Positions 7,775 to 16,036 of a stretch of 64,000 nt of DNA are shown piece after piece (within the stretch, counting starts at the first letter, position 1; each line of letters opens with the position of its first letter). This stretch comes from Opitutus sp. (GTDB taxonomy: Bacteria; Verrucomicrobiota; Verrucomicrobiia; Opitutales; Opitutaceae): positions 447,900 through 511,899 of the forward strand of contig JACEUQ010000003.1 of assembly GCA_024998815.1 (NCBI GenBank), in the 5' to 3' direction. The translations under genes were made by a program, and so were the position numbers. The notes beneath the pieces were generated by a model that did no database searches, was not told where the DNA came from, and saw only the letters and a list, made by a program, of their open reading frames with translations.

Positions 7775-8560
7775 ATGCTGCGCACGCTCGGCCAACACAC
7801 TCTTCATCTCGTCGAAGAAATCGGCGACTTTGCCGTGTTCACGACCCGCGGTTTCACGGCCGCCGTCGGCTCGCGCAAGCTGGGGCGCCGGATCGTGCGG
7901 GCCATTTACGAGCAGGGTGTTCGTTGCGTGCCGGTGATCGTGATCGTGGGTGTTTTTACCGGTCTGGTCCTCGGTTTGCAGGGTTACTACGTGCTCAACA
8001 AGTTCGGCTCCGAGGGGCTGTTGGGCACGCTGGTTTCACTCACTTTGGTGCGCGAACTCGCCCCGGTTCTCGCCGCACTCATGCTGGTTGGCCAAGCCGG
8101 CTCGGCCCTCGCCGCCGAACTCGGCATCCAGCGTAACAGCGAGCAGATCGACGCGTTGGAGACGATGGGCGCCAGCACCCACGCCTACTTGATTTCACCG
8201 CGCCTGCTCGCCGCCCTCGTGGTGTATCCGATTCAGACCGCCATTTTCTGCCTGGTCGGTTTGTTGGGCGGCTACCTGTCCGGCTCCGTGCTGTTGAACC
8301 TCCAGCCAGGCGTGTATTGGGCGGCGGTTTACAAGGCCGTGGATCCGCAGGATGTGGCCGAGTGTTTCATCAAGGCCGTGGTTTTCGGTCTGCTCACCAT
8401 CTCGATCTGCGCCTACAACGGCTTCAACGCCCACCGTCGCCGCGGCTCGACCGGCGCGCGCGCCGTGAGCGCCTCGACAACACGCGCCGTGGTGTTCTCC
8501 AGCATCGTCGTGCTGGCCGCCGATTACCTCATCACTTCGTTGCTGGTTAAACACTCGTGA
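7775..8560 (+). CDS. mlaE: MlaE-type ABC transporter permease
   Basis: Inner-membrane permease of the Mla (MCE-type) system that moves phospholipid between the membranes. The 261-residue protein has the MlaE/TTG2B layout: an amphipathic N-terminus, several membrane spans (PVIVIVGVFTGLVLGLQGY about 48-66; LVVYPIQTAIFCLVGLLGGY about 148-167; AVVFSSIVVLAADYLITSLL at the end) and the family stretch ALAAELGIQRNSEQIDALET (about 111-130). First gene of a five-gene operon whose neighbours all overlap by 4 bases. No MlaB (STAS) gene is present in the operon. Confidence 0.92.
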   Translation: MLRTLGQHTLHLVEEIGDFAVFTTRGFTAAVGSRKLGRRIVRAIYEQGVRCVPVIVIVGVFTGLVLGLQGYYVLNKFGSEGLLGTLVSLTLVRELAPVLAALMLVGQAGSALAAELGIQRNSEQIDALETMGASTHAYLISPRLLAALVVYPIQTAIFCLVGLLGGYLSGSVLLNLQPGVYWAAVYKAVDPQDVAECFIKAVVFGLLTISICAYNGFNAHRRRGSTGARAVSASTTRAVVFSSIVVLAADYLITSLLVKHS

Positions 8561-9387
8561 GTGCCCCCATTCCAGTTCCAGCCTCCGGTTCCGAGCTCTT
8601 CCTCGACATCCGCGGCGTGACCAAAAATTTCGGCGAAAACACCGTGTTGGCGGGCGTCGATCTCGCCGTGCCGCGCGGCACGGTGGTCACCGTTTTGGGC
8701 AAGAGCGGCACCGGCAAGTCGGTTTTCCTAAAGTGTCTGGCCGGCATTGTGCGCCCCGACGAAGGCGAGATCCGCTTCGACGGCCAGGCGCTCAACGCCG
8801 CCAACGCCCTTGCACGCGCCGAGTTTCGCCGCCGCTGCAGTTACCTCTTTCAAGGCAACGCGCTGCTCGATTCGCTCACCGTGCTGGAAAACGTCGCCCT
8901 TCCGCTCGAACAGACCACCCAGATACCCAACCGCGAAATCCGCCGCCGCGCGATGGAGGCCTTGCACCAGCTCGATCTGACCAAGCATCGCTCCCGCTAC
9001 CCCAGCCAGCTTTCCGGCGGCATGCAGAAACGTCTGGCGTTGGCGCGGGCCATCGTGACTCGGCCGGAATTGGTGCTCTTTGACGAACCGACCGCCGGAC
9101 TCGACCCGATCCGCCGCAACCACGTGTTTGAGATGATCGTTAAATACCAGCGCCAGTTCGGGTTCACCGCCGTGCTGGTGACGCACGATCTGCCCGAGGC
9201 GCTGGTGGCGAGCGACCAGGTGGCGCTGCTCGACGGCGGGCGTATGCAATTTCAGGGCACCCCGGAAGCCTTTAACCGTTCAGAAAACCCCATGGTTCGC
9301 GCCTTTCGTGACAGCGCGGACACCCTGCGGGACACGCTCGCGGCGCTGCGCCGTGGCGAAACCATTACCTCGGAAGACGATTTATGA
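8557..9387 (+). CDS. mlaF: MlaF-type ABC transporter ATPase
   Basis: ATP-hydrolysing subunit that drives the MlaE permease on the cytoplasmic face. In 276 residues it shows Walker A GKSGTGKS (about 48-55), Q-loop FQG, signature LSGGMQKRLALARAI (about 151-165), Walker B LVLFDEPTAGLDP (about 170-182) and H-loop VTHDLPEA. The start is a GTG overlapping the mlaE stop (GTGA), which implies coupled translation. Confidence 0.93.
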   Translation: MSAPIPVPASGSELFLDIRGVTKNFGENTVLAGVDLAVPRGTVVTVLGKSGTGKSVFLKCLAGIVRPDEGEIRFDGQALNAANALARAEFRRRCSYLFQGNALLDSLTVLENVALPLEQTTQIPNREIRRRAMEALHQLDLTKHRSRYPSQLSGGMQKRLALARAIVTRPELVLFDEPTAGLDPIRRNHVFEMIVKYQRQFGFTAVLVTHDLPEALVASDQVALLDGGRMQFQGTPEAFNRSENPMVRAFRDSADTLRDTLAALRRGETITSEDDL

Positions 9388-9860
9388 AACAGTCCAGACT
9401 GGAACTGATTGTAGGAGCGTTCGTGTTACTCGGCCTCACGGCTGTCGCCTACGTGGCTTTGCGCATCGGCGCGGGCGCGTTGGTCGGTGGCGACACCTAC
9501 GAGCTGCAGGCGCGATTCACCAACTCCGGCGGGCTCAACCCCGGCAGCAATGTCATCATCGCGGGCGTGACCATCGGGCGAATTAAGGCAATCGAGCTTA
9601 ACCCGAAGGACTTTAGTGCCGTAGTTACCTTCAACGTGCGCAAGGCCATCAAACTTCCCGTCGATTCCATCGCCTCGATCAAGACCACGGGGTTGATCGG
9701 CGACAAATTCCTGTCGCTCGCCCCGGGTGGCGACAGCGAGTTTCTCGCTCCCGGCAGCCTGATCACCGACACCGAATCCACCGTGGATTTGGAGTCGCTC
9801 ATCAGCCGCTTCGCCTTTGGCAGCACCACCTCTAAACCTAAGCCCGCCGAAACCAAATGA
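9384..9860 (+). CDS. mlaD: MlaD-type MCE-domain substrate-binding protein
   Basis: Single-span inner-membrane protein whose periplasmic MCE domain forms a ring that passes lipid. An N-terminal anchor (LIVGAFVLLGLTAVAYVALR, about 8-27) is followed by the MCE fold (LQARFTNSGGLNPGSNVIIA to SIKTTGLIGDKFLSLAPGG, about 40-118). The total of 158 residues is slightly shorter than E. coli MlaD (183), mainly at the C-terminus, which ends in a Lys/Pro/Thr tail. It overlaps mlaF by 4 bases. Confidence 0.92.
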   Translation: MKQSRLELIVGAFVLLGLTAVAYVALRIGAGALVGGDTYELQARFTNSGGLNPGSNVIIAGVTIGRIKAIELNPKDFSAVVTFNVRKAIKLPVDSIASIKTTGLIGDKFLSLAPGGDSEFLAPGSLITDTESTVDLESLISRFAFGSTTSKPKPAETK

Positions 9861-10468
9861 ACCTGCGCCTGCTCAAAATCGCCGTTTTTACGGCCGTATT
9901 GTCCGCCCTGCGTTTGCCCGCCGCCGAGTGCGCTGCGGACAGCCATGAGATGCTGAAGGGGGCGGTTAACGAAGTCCTTGCCATTGCCTATGATGGCGCG
10001 GCTGCGACCACGCCGCTTTCACTGCGGGTGCGGCCGGTGCTGGAGAAGTATTTCAACTTTGAGGTCATCACCCGCAAAGCGGTCGGGCCCGGCTGGCAGC
10101 AGTTCACCCCCGAGCAGCAGGCCAGCGCGGTCACGCTGTTCACCGAGGTGGTGATCCGCAATTACGCCGACCGCTTCGAGGCCGGCGCGCGCCCTGGGAT
10201 TACCTATTCGGCTGAAGTGGTGCCGGATCCGAAGCGGCCCACCGTGCGCGACGTGCCCACCACCATTGATTACGCCGGCAAGAAATACAGCGTCGTTTAC
10301 CGCTTGGAAAAAGGGGCCGAATGCTGGCGCATCGTCGACGTGAAGATCGAGGGCGTGAGCATGATTGCCAACTGGCGAGCTCAGTTAAATCCTCTGTTCC
10401 AGCACGGCGGCGCCCCCGAGGTGCTCGCTTCCCTGAAACAAAATCTGTCCAACTCCGCCGCCAAATGA
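9857..10468 (+). CDS. mlaC: MlaC-type periplasmic phospholipid shuttle
   Basis: Soluble periplasmic lipid carrier between MlaD and the outer-membrane MlaA complex. The 203-residue protein begins with a Sec signal peptide (LLKIAVFTAVLSALRLPAA). It has the Tgt2/MlaC core: LRVRPVLEKYFNFEVITRKA (about 55-74), GPGWQQFTPEQQ and a C-terminal WRIVDVKIEGVSMIANWRAQ (about 155-174), all typical. The 4-base overlaps with mlaD and mlaA place it in the operon. Confidence 0.92.
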   Translation: MNLRLLKIAVFTAVLSALRLPAAECAADSHEMLKGAVNEVLAIAYDGAAATTPLSLRVRPVLEKYFNFEVITRKAVGPGWQQFTPEQQASAVTLFTEVVIRNYADRFEAGARPGITYSAEVVPDPKRPTVRDVPTTIDYAGKKYSVVYRLEKGAECWRIVDVKIEGVSMIANWRAQLNPLFQHGGAPEVLASLKQNLSNSAAK

Positions 10469-11226
10469 ACCCCCGAATCCCGCTCCTGCTGACCTTTTCG
10501 CTGTTCGTCGCCGCCACCGCCCCGCTCGCACGCGCTCAGAAAACCCCAGCCGCGCCGGATCCGGCGGTGGTCGAGGAGATGGACGAGTATGCGAGCGTGC
10601 CGATCTCCGATCCGTTTGAACGCGTGAATCGGGCGATTTTCAAGTTCAACGACGGGCTCTATACCTACGCACTGCGCCCCATTTCCAAAGGCTACGTGGC
10701 GGTGGTGCCGGCGGCGGGGCGCGAAGGGCTTGAGAACTTTTTCAGCAACCTGTTGTTTCCCGTGCGCGTGGTGAACTGCACGCTGCAGGGCAAGTTCAGC
10801 CGTGCCGGGCTGGAGACCGGGAAATTCGCGGTCAACACGGTGGCCGGCCTGGGCGGGTTCATTCGTATTTCGAACGAAGTGCCGGCGCTCGCCTCGCTTC
10901 CCCGTGAAGACACCGGTCAAACCCTCGGCGTGTGGCACATCGGCCAAGGCCCGTATTTGGTGCTGCCGCTGTTCGGTCCTGGCACGGTGCGCGACACCGT
11001 GGGCATGGTTGGGGACCATTTCCTTAATCCGCTCAACTGGGACATCCAGCAGAACGTCGAGTGGTACAACTGGGAGGTTAAAACCGGCGTGGACGTGGTC
11101 AACGGGGTCCAACGCCTACCTGGCACGCTCAAGACCTACGACGCCGTGCGCAAAGACGCTCTCGATCCCTACATCGCCGTGCGCAGCTCCTACGTTCAGT
11201 ACCGCGAAGCTGCGGTTAAACAGTAG
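10465..11226 (+). CDS. mlaA: MlaA/VacJ-type outer-membrane lipid-asymmetry protein
   Basis: Outer-membrane component that removes misplaced phospholipid from the outer leaflet. The 253-residue product has the VacJ core: DPFERVNRAIFKFNDGLYTY (about 48-67), LQGKFSRAGLETGKFAVNTV (about 109-128) and QTLGVWHIGQGPYLVLPLFG (about 152-171). The N-terminus (LLLTFSLFVAATAPLARAQ) is a Sec signal ending in ARA and has no lipobox cysteine, unlike E. coli MlaA, which is a lipoprotein. The frame is open further upstream within mlaC, but the ATG overlapping the mlaC stop gives the signal peptide. Confidence 0.92.
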   Translation: MNPRIPLLLTFSLFVAATAPLARAQKTPAAPDPAVVEEMDEYASVPISDPFERVNRAIFKFNDGLYTYALRPISKGYVAVVPAAGREGLENFFSNLLFPVRVVNCTLQGKFSRAGLETGKFAVNTVAGLGGFIRISNEVPALASLPREDTGQTLGVWHIGQGPYLVLPLFGPGTVRDTVGMVGDHFLNPLNWDIQQNVEWYNWEVKTGVDVVNGVQRLPGTLKTYDAVRKDALDPYIAVRSSYVQYREAAVKQ

Positions 11227-11268
11227 CCCTGCGGGGCCGCGGTTAACGTTAACCTCCGTTTTATTGTT

Positions 11269-11838
11269 GTGCGTATCAGTGGCGGAGCGGCGCGCGGTGT
11301 TACCTTGCAGGTCCCTAAAGGCGACCTGACGCGTCCGGCCACCGATGGGATGAGGCAGGCGGTGTTTTCCAGTTTGGCGGCGCGGCTGCCTGAGGCGCGT
11401 TTTGTGGACCTGTTTGCCGGCAGCGGCGCTTACGGGTTGGAGGCGTTCAGTCGCGGGGCGGTGGGCGGTGTGTTTGTGGAGAAAAACCCTAAGGCCGCCG
11501 AGTGCATCCGCAAAAATATCGTGGCGGTCGCGAAAAGCGCGGGGCGGCCGGAAGCGGGCTTAAGCCTGCGCGCGGCGGACGTGTTGACGTGGGCGCCGGC
11601 GGCGGGCGAGGCGCCAGATCTGGTGTTTATTGACCCACCTTACGAACTGATCGCGGAGGTGGGTCTGGTGCTGTTTGCGCGCATGGCCGGGTGGTGGCCG
11701 GTGGAGGCAGACCCGGTGGTGGTGTTTGAGATGCCGGGCGAAGTCACCCTGGAGCCGCCGGGCTGGACGTGTGTGAAGCGCCTGGGCAAAGGCGCGCGCC
11801 AGCCGACCACGGCGTTTTTCCGCCGTGTAGGCGGTTAA
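11269..11838 (+). CDS. rsmD: 16S rRNA (guanine966-N2)-methyltransferase RsmD
   Basis: Methylates N2 of G966 of 16S rRNA in the assembled small subunit. The 189-residue protein matches the family in length and shows the opening MRISGGAARG, RPATDGMRQAVFSSL (about 24-38), the SAM motif FVDLFAGSGAYGLEAFSRGA (about 44-63) and the catalytic motif VFIDPPYE (about 119-126, the family's N/DPPY). The start codon is GTG at 11269, immediately before the conserved sequence. It lies 42 bases after mlaA on the same strand and could be cotranscribed. Confidence 0.92.
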   Translation: MRISGGAARGVTLQVPKGDLTRPATDGMRQAVFSSLAARLPEARFVDLFAGSGAYGLEAFSRGAVGGVFVEKNPKAAECIRKNIVAVAKSAGRPEAGLSLRAADVLTWAPAAGEAPDLVFIDPPYELIAEVGLVLFARMAGWWPVEADPVVVFEMPGEVTLEPPGWTCVKRLGKGARQPTTAFFRRVGG

Positions 11839-11854
11839 CAGGAGGCGGGCGAGG

Positions 11855-11929
11855 CCGTAAAAAGTAGCGCAGACTTCCAGTCTGCATTTTAAATCGGAGC
11901 AGACTGGAAGTCTGCGCTACTTTTTACGG
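11855..11929. repeat. GTAGCGCAGACTTCCAG inverted-repeat element, copy 4
   Basis: The shortest copy: arms CCGTAAAAAGTAGCGCAGAC and GTCTGCGCTACTTTTTACGG are perfect reverse complements around a short AT-rich centre. Located between convergent rsmD and rsmE, it could end transcription from both sides. Confidence 0.85.
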
Positions 11930-11953
11930 AGAGGATTCGGCTAGGAATGGGTA

Positions 11954-12730
11954 TTAGTGCAGCCGCGTAATGGCCAAGGCGGCGACGACCGCCGTCTCGA
12001 CCCGCAGCACGCGGGTGCCGAGGTGGGCCAGGGTAAACCCCGCGGCACGCAGCGCCGCGCGGTCTGCCGGCCCAAACCCGCGTTCCGGCCCAAATGCCAG
12101 TGCCTGCGGCACACCGGAGGCGACGGCGCGAGTGTCACCTATTAGGTGACACTCGCTGGGGTTTGGCCCCAAGGGCAGGGGAGTGTCACCTAATAGGTGA
12201 CACTTTATCAGGGGGCTGGAGGCTTCGTAGTTGTCGAGGGCGATGCGGGTGGCCGGTTCAAGGGCGGCCAGGGCCGAGGCCAGGGTGTGGGTCCAGGTTA
12301 CCGTGGGGATGCGGGTGTCGAAGGCTTGGGCCGCGCCGGCCAGGCAGTGGCGGCGCCATTCGCCACTCGTCCACAGCGTGCTGCTCGCGTAATTGGGGTC
12401 GGCGCGCTCCGTGGCGATAAAATGCAGGGCGGTCGCCCCCAGGGTGGTGGCGTCGCGCAGGATGTCCCGGGCGGTTTGCGGGCGCGGCAGGCCGATCAGC
12501 AGCACCGTCGCCGGCAGCGGCGCGGGGGGCGGGCCCCAGTTAAACGTGAACGTGAGCGCGTCGCTGCGCAGCTCGGCCAAAGTGGCCTTGCCGCAGGGAC
12601 CGTTGACCAGGCCGACATCAACACTGTCGCCTTCGCGGCGGCGCAGGACGTCGAGGATGTGTTTGGCCCGTGGATCGGTGCGGGGCAGGGGAGCGGCGAG
12701 TTCGGCGGCTTCGAAAAGAACGAGGTTCAC
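11954..12730 (-). CDS. rsmE: 16S rRNA (uracil1498-N3)-methyltransferase RsmE, with a palindrome-encoded insertion
   Basis: SPOUT-class enzyme that methylates N3 of U1498 of 16S rRNA. The 258 residues include the PUA-like N-terminal part (RAKHILDVLRRREGDSVDVG) and the SPOUT core (LLIGLPRPQTARDILRDATT; IATERADPN; ALAFGPERGFGPADRAALRA; LGTRVLRVETAVVAAL). An extra ~25 residues at about 175-200 (KCHLLGDT ... ECHLIGDT) are encoded by a pair of palindromes and absent from the normal fold; the frame is kept. I chose a GTG start at 12730 (VNLVLFEAAEL); an ATG at 12778 would add 16 unrelated residues. Whether the enzyme is still active cannot be told. Confidence 0.88.
   Translation of the reverse strand: MNLVLFEAAELAAPLPRTDPRAKHILDVLRRREGDSVDVGLVNGPCGKATLAELRSDALTFTFNWGPPPAPLPATVLLIGLPRPQTARDILRDATTLGATALHFIATERADPNYASSTLWTSGEWRRHCLAGAAQAFDTRIPTVTWTHTLASALAALEPATRIALDNYEASSPLIKCHLLGDTPLPLGPNPSECHLIGDTRAVASGVPQALAFGPERGFGPADRAALRAAGFTLAHLGTRVLRVETAVVAALAITRLH
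12131..12204. repeat. Pair of 23-bp palindromes inside rsmE
   Basis: Positions 12131-12153 and 12182-12204 each form a perfect palindrome around one central base, with arms AGTGTCACCTA and TAGGTGACACT. The two copies differ only in that central base. Each is translated on the minus strand as CHLLGDT or CHLIGDT in frame. Confidence 0.9.
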
Positions 12731-12862
12731 GGCGGTAAAAAATAAGTCCGAGGCGACACAGGAGTCGGCTCGGACCAAGGGCTAACAGGGGATGTAGGGC
12801 GAGGGCGACGCGTTATTTATTGGCCTAATTTGAGGGGCTATCGAGTCGGCTGGGATGGGTGC

Positions 12863-13114
12863 TCAGAAGTCGAGGTCTTCCTTGTGATCAGCGCGTTGGG
12901 CGGCGGAGGTCAGCTCGGACCATTTGCTGATACCGTAGGGGCTGCTGCCGCCGAAATCGCCCAGGGATTCGTCGTAGTGGAAGGCGGCGTTACCGACCAG
13001 GGTTATGTTTTTGGCCACCACCGAGCCGAGCACATCACCGTTGCCGTTGATATCGACTGCGGCAGTAGGGGCGTAGACGATCGCGCTGAGCACGCCGTTG
13101 CCCGCAATCTTTAT
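12863..13114 (-). pseudogene. 3' part of PilX-like minor pilin gene, cut off by an insertion sequence
   Basis: The open frame (about 83 residues) starts at the insertion-sequence boundary with no start of its own. It reads IKIAGNGVLSAIVYAPTAAV and ends at a TGA at 12863. It continues in frame with the piece at 14856-16036: removing the element and one copy of the 5-bp target sequence rejoins ...AQTI to KIAGNG.... The AP.A.v.i.G.G...GSVV pattern and closing FHYDESL are typical C-termini of Gram-negative PilX-like proteins with a repeated strand fold. Confidence 0.8.
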
Positions 13115-14855
13115 CCTAAATCCGGCAATAGAAACTAGCCAAAAATCACGCAGGTGATTGTTTGGCTGTCATATGCCGCCGTTTTTACCGCCGGAAAAAG
13201 CTCACCCCGAGGGTGAGTCAGAAAACCCTGATCACAAGGCAACGCCAAGCGATGCCGCCGAGGTGTTGATTGTGGATACACCCGGAGGACGTTTTCGTGC
13301 GCAGTTCGCCCCAGAGTTGCCGGTGAGCCCCTTGGGGGCACTGGTGTTTTTCACGCAGTACTTGTGTGCGACAGGAGGCTTCGAGGCACTGGTTGCGGAC
13401 ACGCCGCTTTGTTACAGCAGCAACCGCGCACACCGCCCTCGCGACGTGATTGGAACCCTGCTTTTGGGGATGCTCTCCGGGCACTATCGCTACGCGCACC
13501 TCGCGGCCCTGCGCGGCGACGACATTGCCCCGAGCCTGCTCGGACTTAAGTCGATTGTCAGCGAGGATTGTGTGCGCCGGGCGCTGGCTCGCATCGGTGC
13601 CGAGCAGGGGCAGGACTGGTTGCGGCGTCACCTCGACCAAACCTGTCATGGGTTTTTGGATAACCAGTGGATCCTCGACATCGATGTCACCATCAAGCCC
13701 ATCTATGGACGTCAGGAAGGTGCCAGCATCGGCTATAACCCGCAAAAGCCCGGACGCCCCAGCCACGCCTACCACACCTACTGGATCGCCACCTTGCGCC
13801 TGTGTCTGGACGTGGAGGTGCACCCCGGCGATCAATCCGCCGCCGGACATGGTTTTGCGGGGCTGTGGGCGCTCATCGACCGACTGCCAGCCGAGCGCCG
13901 GCCCCATCTTTTGCGCGGTGACTGCGCCTATGGCCAGGAGGCGCTGCTCAGTGAAGCTGAAGCGCGTAAACTCAACTATTTGTTCAAACTGCGCCGCACC
14001 GCCAAGGCCCGCGAGCTGGTGGCCGCGCTTGAACGCACCACCACCACCGCTTGGACCGACGCCGGACAAGGCTGGCAGGGCTGCGAAAGCTGCCTGCGCC
14101 TGCAAGGCTGGAACCGGGCCCGACGTGTGGTGGTCTTGCGCCGTCGCCTCAACGACCAACGCCACCCCCGGGCCCGCCGCCGCCTCGTGCGCGAGCAAGC
14201 CGACCACGCTTTGCTGCTGAACATCCCCGACGCGGCCGCCTGCGAGCCGATCATCTACGAACATCAGATCCTCGTTACGAGCCTGCCCTACGAGATCCTT
14301 ACCCTTGCCACCCTGTATCGGGAACGTGGGGGCGCGGAAAACCCCTTCGACGAGCTCAAGAACCAGTGGAGCTGGTCGGGGTTTACCTCCCAGGAGCTAA
14401 ACTCCTGTCAGCACGCCGCGCGTTTGGCCGCACTGGTTTACAACTGGTGGACGCTCTATCACCGCCTGCTTCAACCCGGTCAGCACCACGAGGCGGTGAG
14501 TACACGTCCCCGTCTGCTCTGCGGAGCGACCCGGCAGAGCGAACACTCCGGTCAACGCCGCCTGGACGTGCGCTTGAGCCATGCCGAGGCACCTCGCCTG
14601 AGTGAACTCATCACAAAGCTGGCCAGATGGTTACATGGTATCCTTCATAATGCGGAGCAATGGAGTGTCGCCCAGCGCTGGGGGCAAATCGTAGCGAGGA
14701 TTTTACAGGAAAACTTCCCTGTACTCGGCCCTGAACCGCCTTTGGCCACCGCCCCAAGCTGATCGCGCTTCCGTTCAGCCTGCCGCAGCACTCTCCACCC
14801 TCATCTATCCGACGGGCAACGCCCGCCGGCCGCACTTTCTATTGCCGGATTTAGG
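13115..14855. mobile_element. IS1380-like insertion sequence, 1741 bp
   Basis: The ends are 20-bp perfect inverted repeats (CCTAAATCCGGCAATAGAAA at the left, its reverse complement at the right). Flanking pentamers TTTAT (13110-13114) and CTTAT (14856-14860) fit a 5-bp target duplication with one later change. It carries a single transposase gene on the plus strand, interrupting a minus-strand pilin gene. Ends starting CC, one long DDE transposase and a short target duplication all fit the IS1380 family. Confidence 0.85.
13173..14762 (+). CDS. IS1380-type DDE transposase
   Basis: The 529-residue transposase shows a first acidic motif WILDIDVTIKPIYGRQEGAS (about 166-185) followed by GYNPQKPGRPSH, a second LLRGDCAYGQEAL (about 246-258) and the third RGGAENPFDELKNQW with its essential Glu (about 383-397), as in IS1380 enzymes. 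I took the ATG at 13173; a TTG five codons upstream is also possible. It appears intact, so the element may still be mobile. Confidence 0.88.
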   Translation: MPPFLPPEKAHPEGESENPDHKATPSDAAEVLIVDTPGGRFRAQFAPELPVSPLGALVFFTQYLCATGGFEALVADTPLCYSSNRAHRPRDVIGTLLLGMLSGHYRYAHLAALRGDDIAPSLLGLKSIVSEDCVRRALARIGAEQGQDWLRRHLDQTCHGFLDNQWILDIDVTIKPIYGRQEGASIGYNPQKPGRPSHAYHTYWIATLRLCLDVEVHPGDQSAAGHGFAGLWALIDRLPAERRPHLLRGDCAYGQEALLSEAEARKLNYLFKLRRTAKARELVAALERTTTTAWTDAGQGWQGCESCLRLQGWNRARRVVVLRRRLNDQRHPRARRRLVREQADHALLLNIPDAAACEPIIYEHQILVTSLPYEILTLATLYRERGGAENPFDELKNQWSWSGFTSQELNSCQHAARLAALVYNWWTLYHRLLQPGQHHEAVSTRPRLLCGATRQSEHSGQRRLDVRLSHAEAPRLSELITKLARWLHGILHNAEQWSVAQRWGQIVARILQENFPVLGPEPPLATAPS

Positions 14856-16036
14856 CTTATGGTTTGGGCGGTGGTGTTGGTGCCCCAGATCTGGAAGTTG
14901 ATCGGTTGTTTCGTCGTGGCTGTTGTTGCTGAAGAGGTGCCGTTGGCCACGCCGTTGCCGGCGAGGGATACGTCACCGGCGGCGTAGAGCTCAAGGCGGC
15001 CGCCGTCATTGATTCGGACCTCGCCGTTGCCTTTGAGGTCGATGTTGCCGGTGGCGACAAGCACGACGTTTTTGCCAGAGGTGATCGTGATGTTGTCGGG
15101 ACTCTTGGCGCTTCCGTTGAGGCTGACGCTGCTGGTCGAGTAGTAGTATTTGCCGTCGGCGGAAGGCGTGTCACCGCTGCGGGGTAGCGTGAGGCCGCTG
15201 CTGACCGAGCCAAGTGCGTAGGTGGTGGCCGGTGCCGTGACGGGATCCATGGACGAGGTGAAGTCGGTGGAAACACGGTCAGGGTCGACAGTGGCAACGG
15301 TCCAGTCGGATTTGTCCTTGGCGGCGGAGTCGGCGCCAAGGATCGATCCGCCGGCGCCCACCGTGTTGGTGATATCGTCGAAGCCGGTGGCAACGTAGCC
15401 CCAGATGTCGGCGTTTTTCACCAGCACGGCATCGACGGCGACGGAGATACTGCCGACGGTGCCGCCGTCCAGGCGCACGCCCGCGCTGTAGGGGACGATG
15501 GTGCCTCCAGACACCGAGTTCCAGCTGTCGACCGAGGCGTTGGTGCCTCGAAAGGTGATGGATTCTTTGGCGACGAGGCCGTTGGCGAACTTGGAGCGTT
15601 TGCGCAGGACCACGGAGATCCATTTTTCGATGGGGGCCTGATTGGTGGGGGTAACCGAGGCCCGGACGGCAATCACCGGGGCGCTGCCGCTGGTGGTGGT
15701 GTTGGAAACGTGGACGCGGGTGGAGCCGAAGGTGTTTTGGCCGAGGTCAACGGGACCGAATGTACGGGTGGCTTCGGATCCAGCGAGTGTCCAACCGGTC
15801 CAAGCGGCGGCGTTGCCCTCAAGGTTGCGGTTGATCGACCAGAGGGCCTCCTCCAGGCCGGTCTCGGCTAGGTTCATGGCGGTGTTATTGTGGAAGGCGC
15901 GGCCGGAGATTTTTAGGTTGGTGCCGGTGATCGATAGGTAGGAGCCGATGGCGATGGCCAGGCCCGTTGCCAGCAGCAGGGCAACGATGAGAACGGCGCC
16001 ACGTCGCGAGGCGGGTGAGGTGCGGGAGGTGTTCAT
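14856..16036 (-). pseudogene. 5' part of PilX-like minor pilin gene, disrupted by an insertion sequence
   Basis: About 393 codons of a protein that would total about 476 residues before disruption. A hydrophobic N-terminus (RRGAVLIVALLLATGLAIAI) and NLAETGLEEALWSINRN match the PilX N-terminal pattern; the body is Ser/Thr/Gly-rich beta sequence. The reading frame runs into the insertion sequence and adds ~12 foreign residues before a stop. Third gene of a PilV-PilW-PilX-like minor pilin operon; it overlaps the PilW-like gene by 4 bases. Products of this class prime or decorate type IV pili and pseudopili; a broken copy could impair this set. Confidence 0.82.

Noticed and set aside
13218-14264. 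348-residue minus-strand frame inside the IS1380-like element
   Set aside because: Antisense to the transposase; Ala/Val/Gly-rich and without any family feature.
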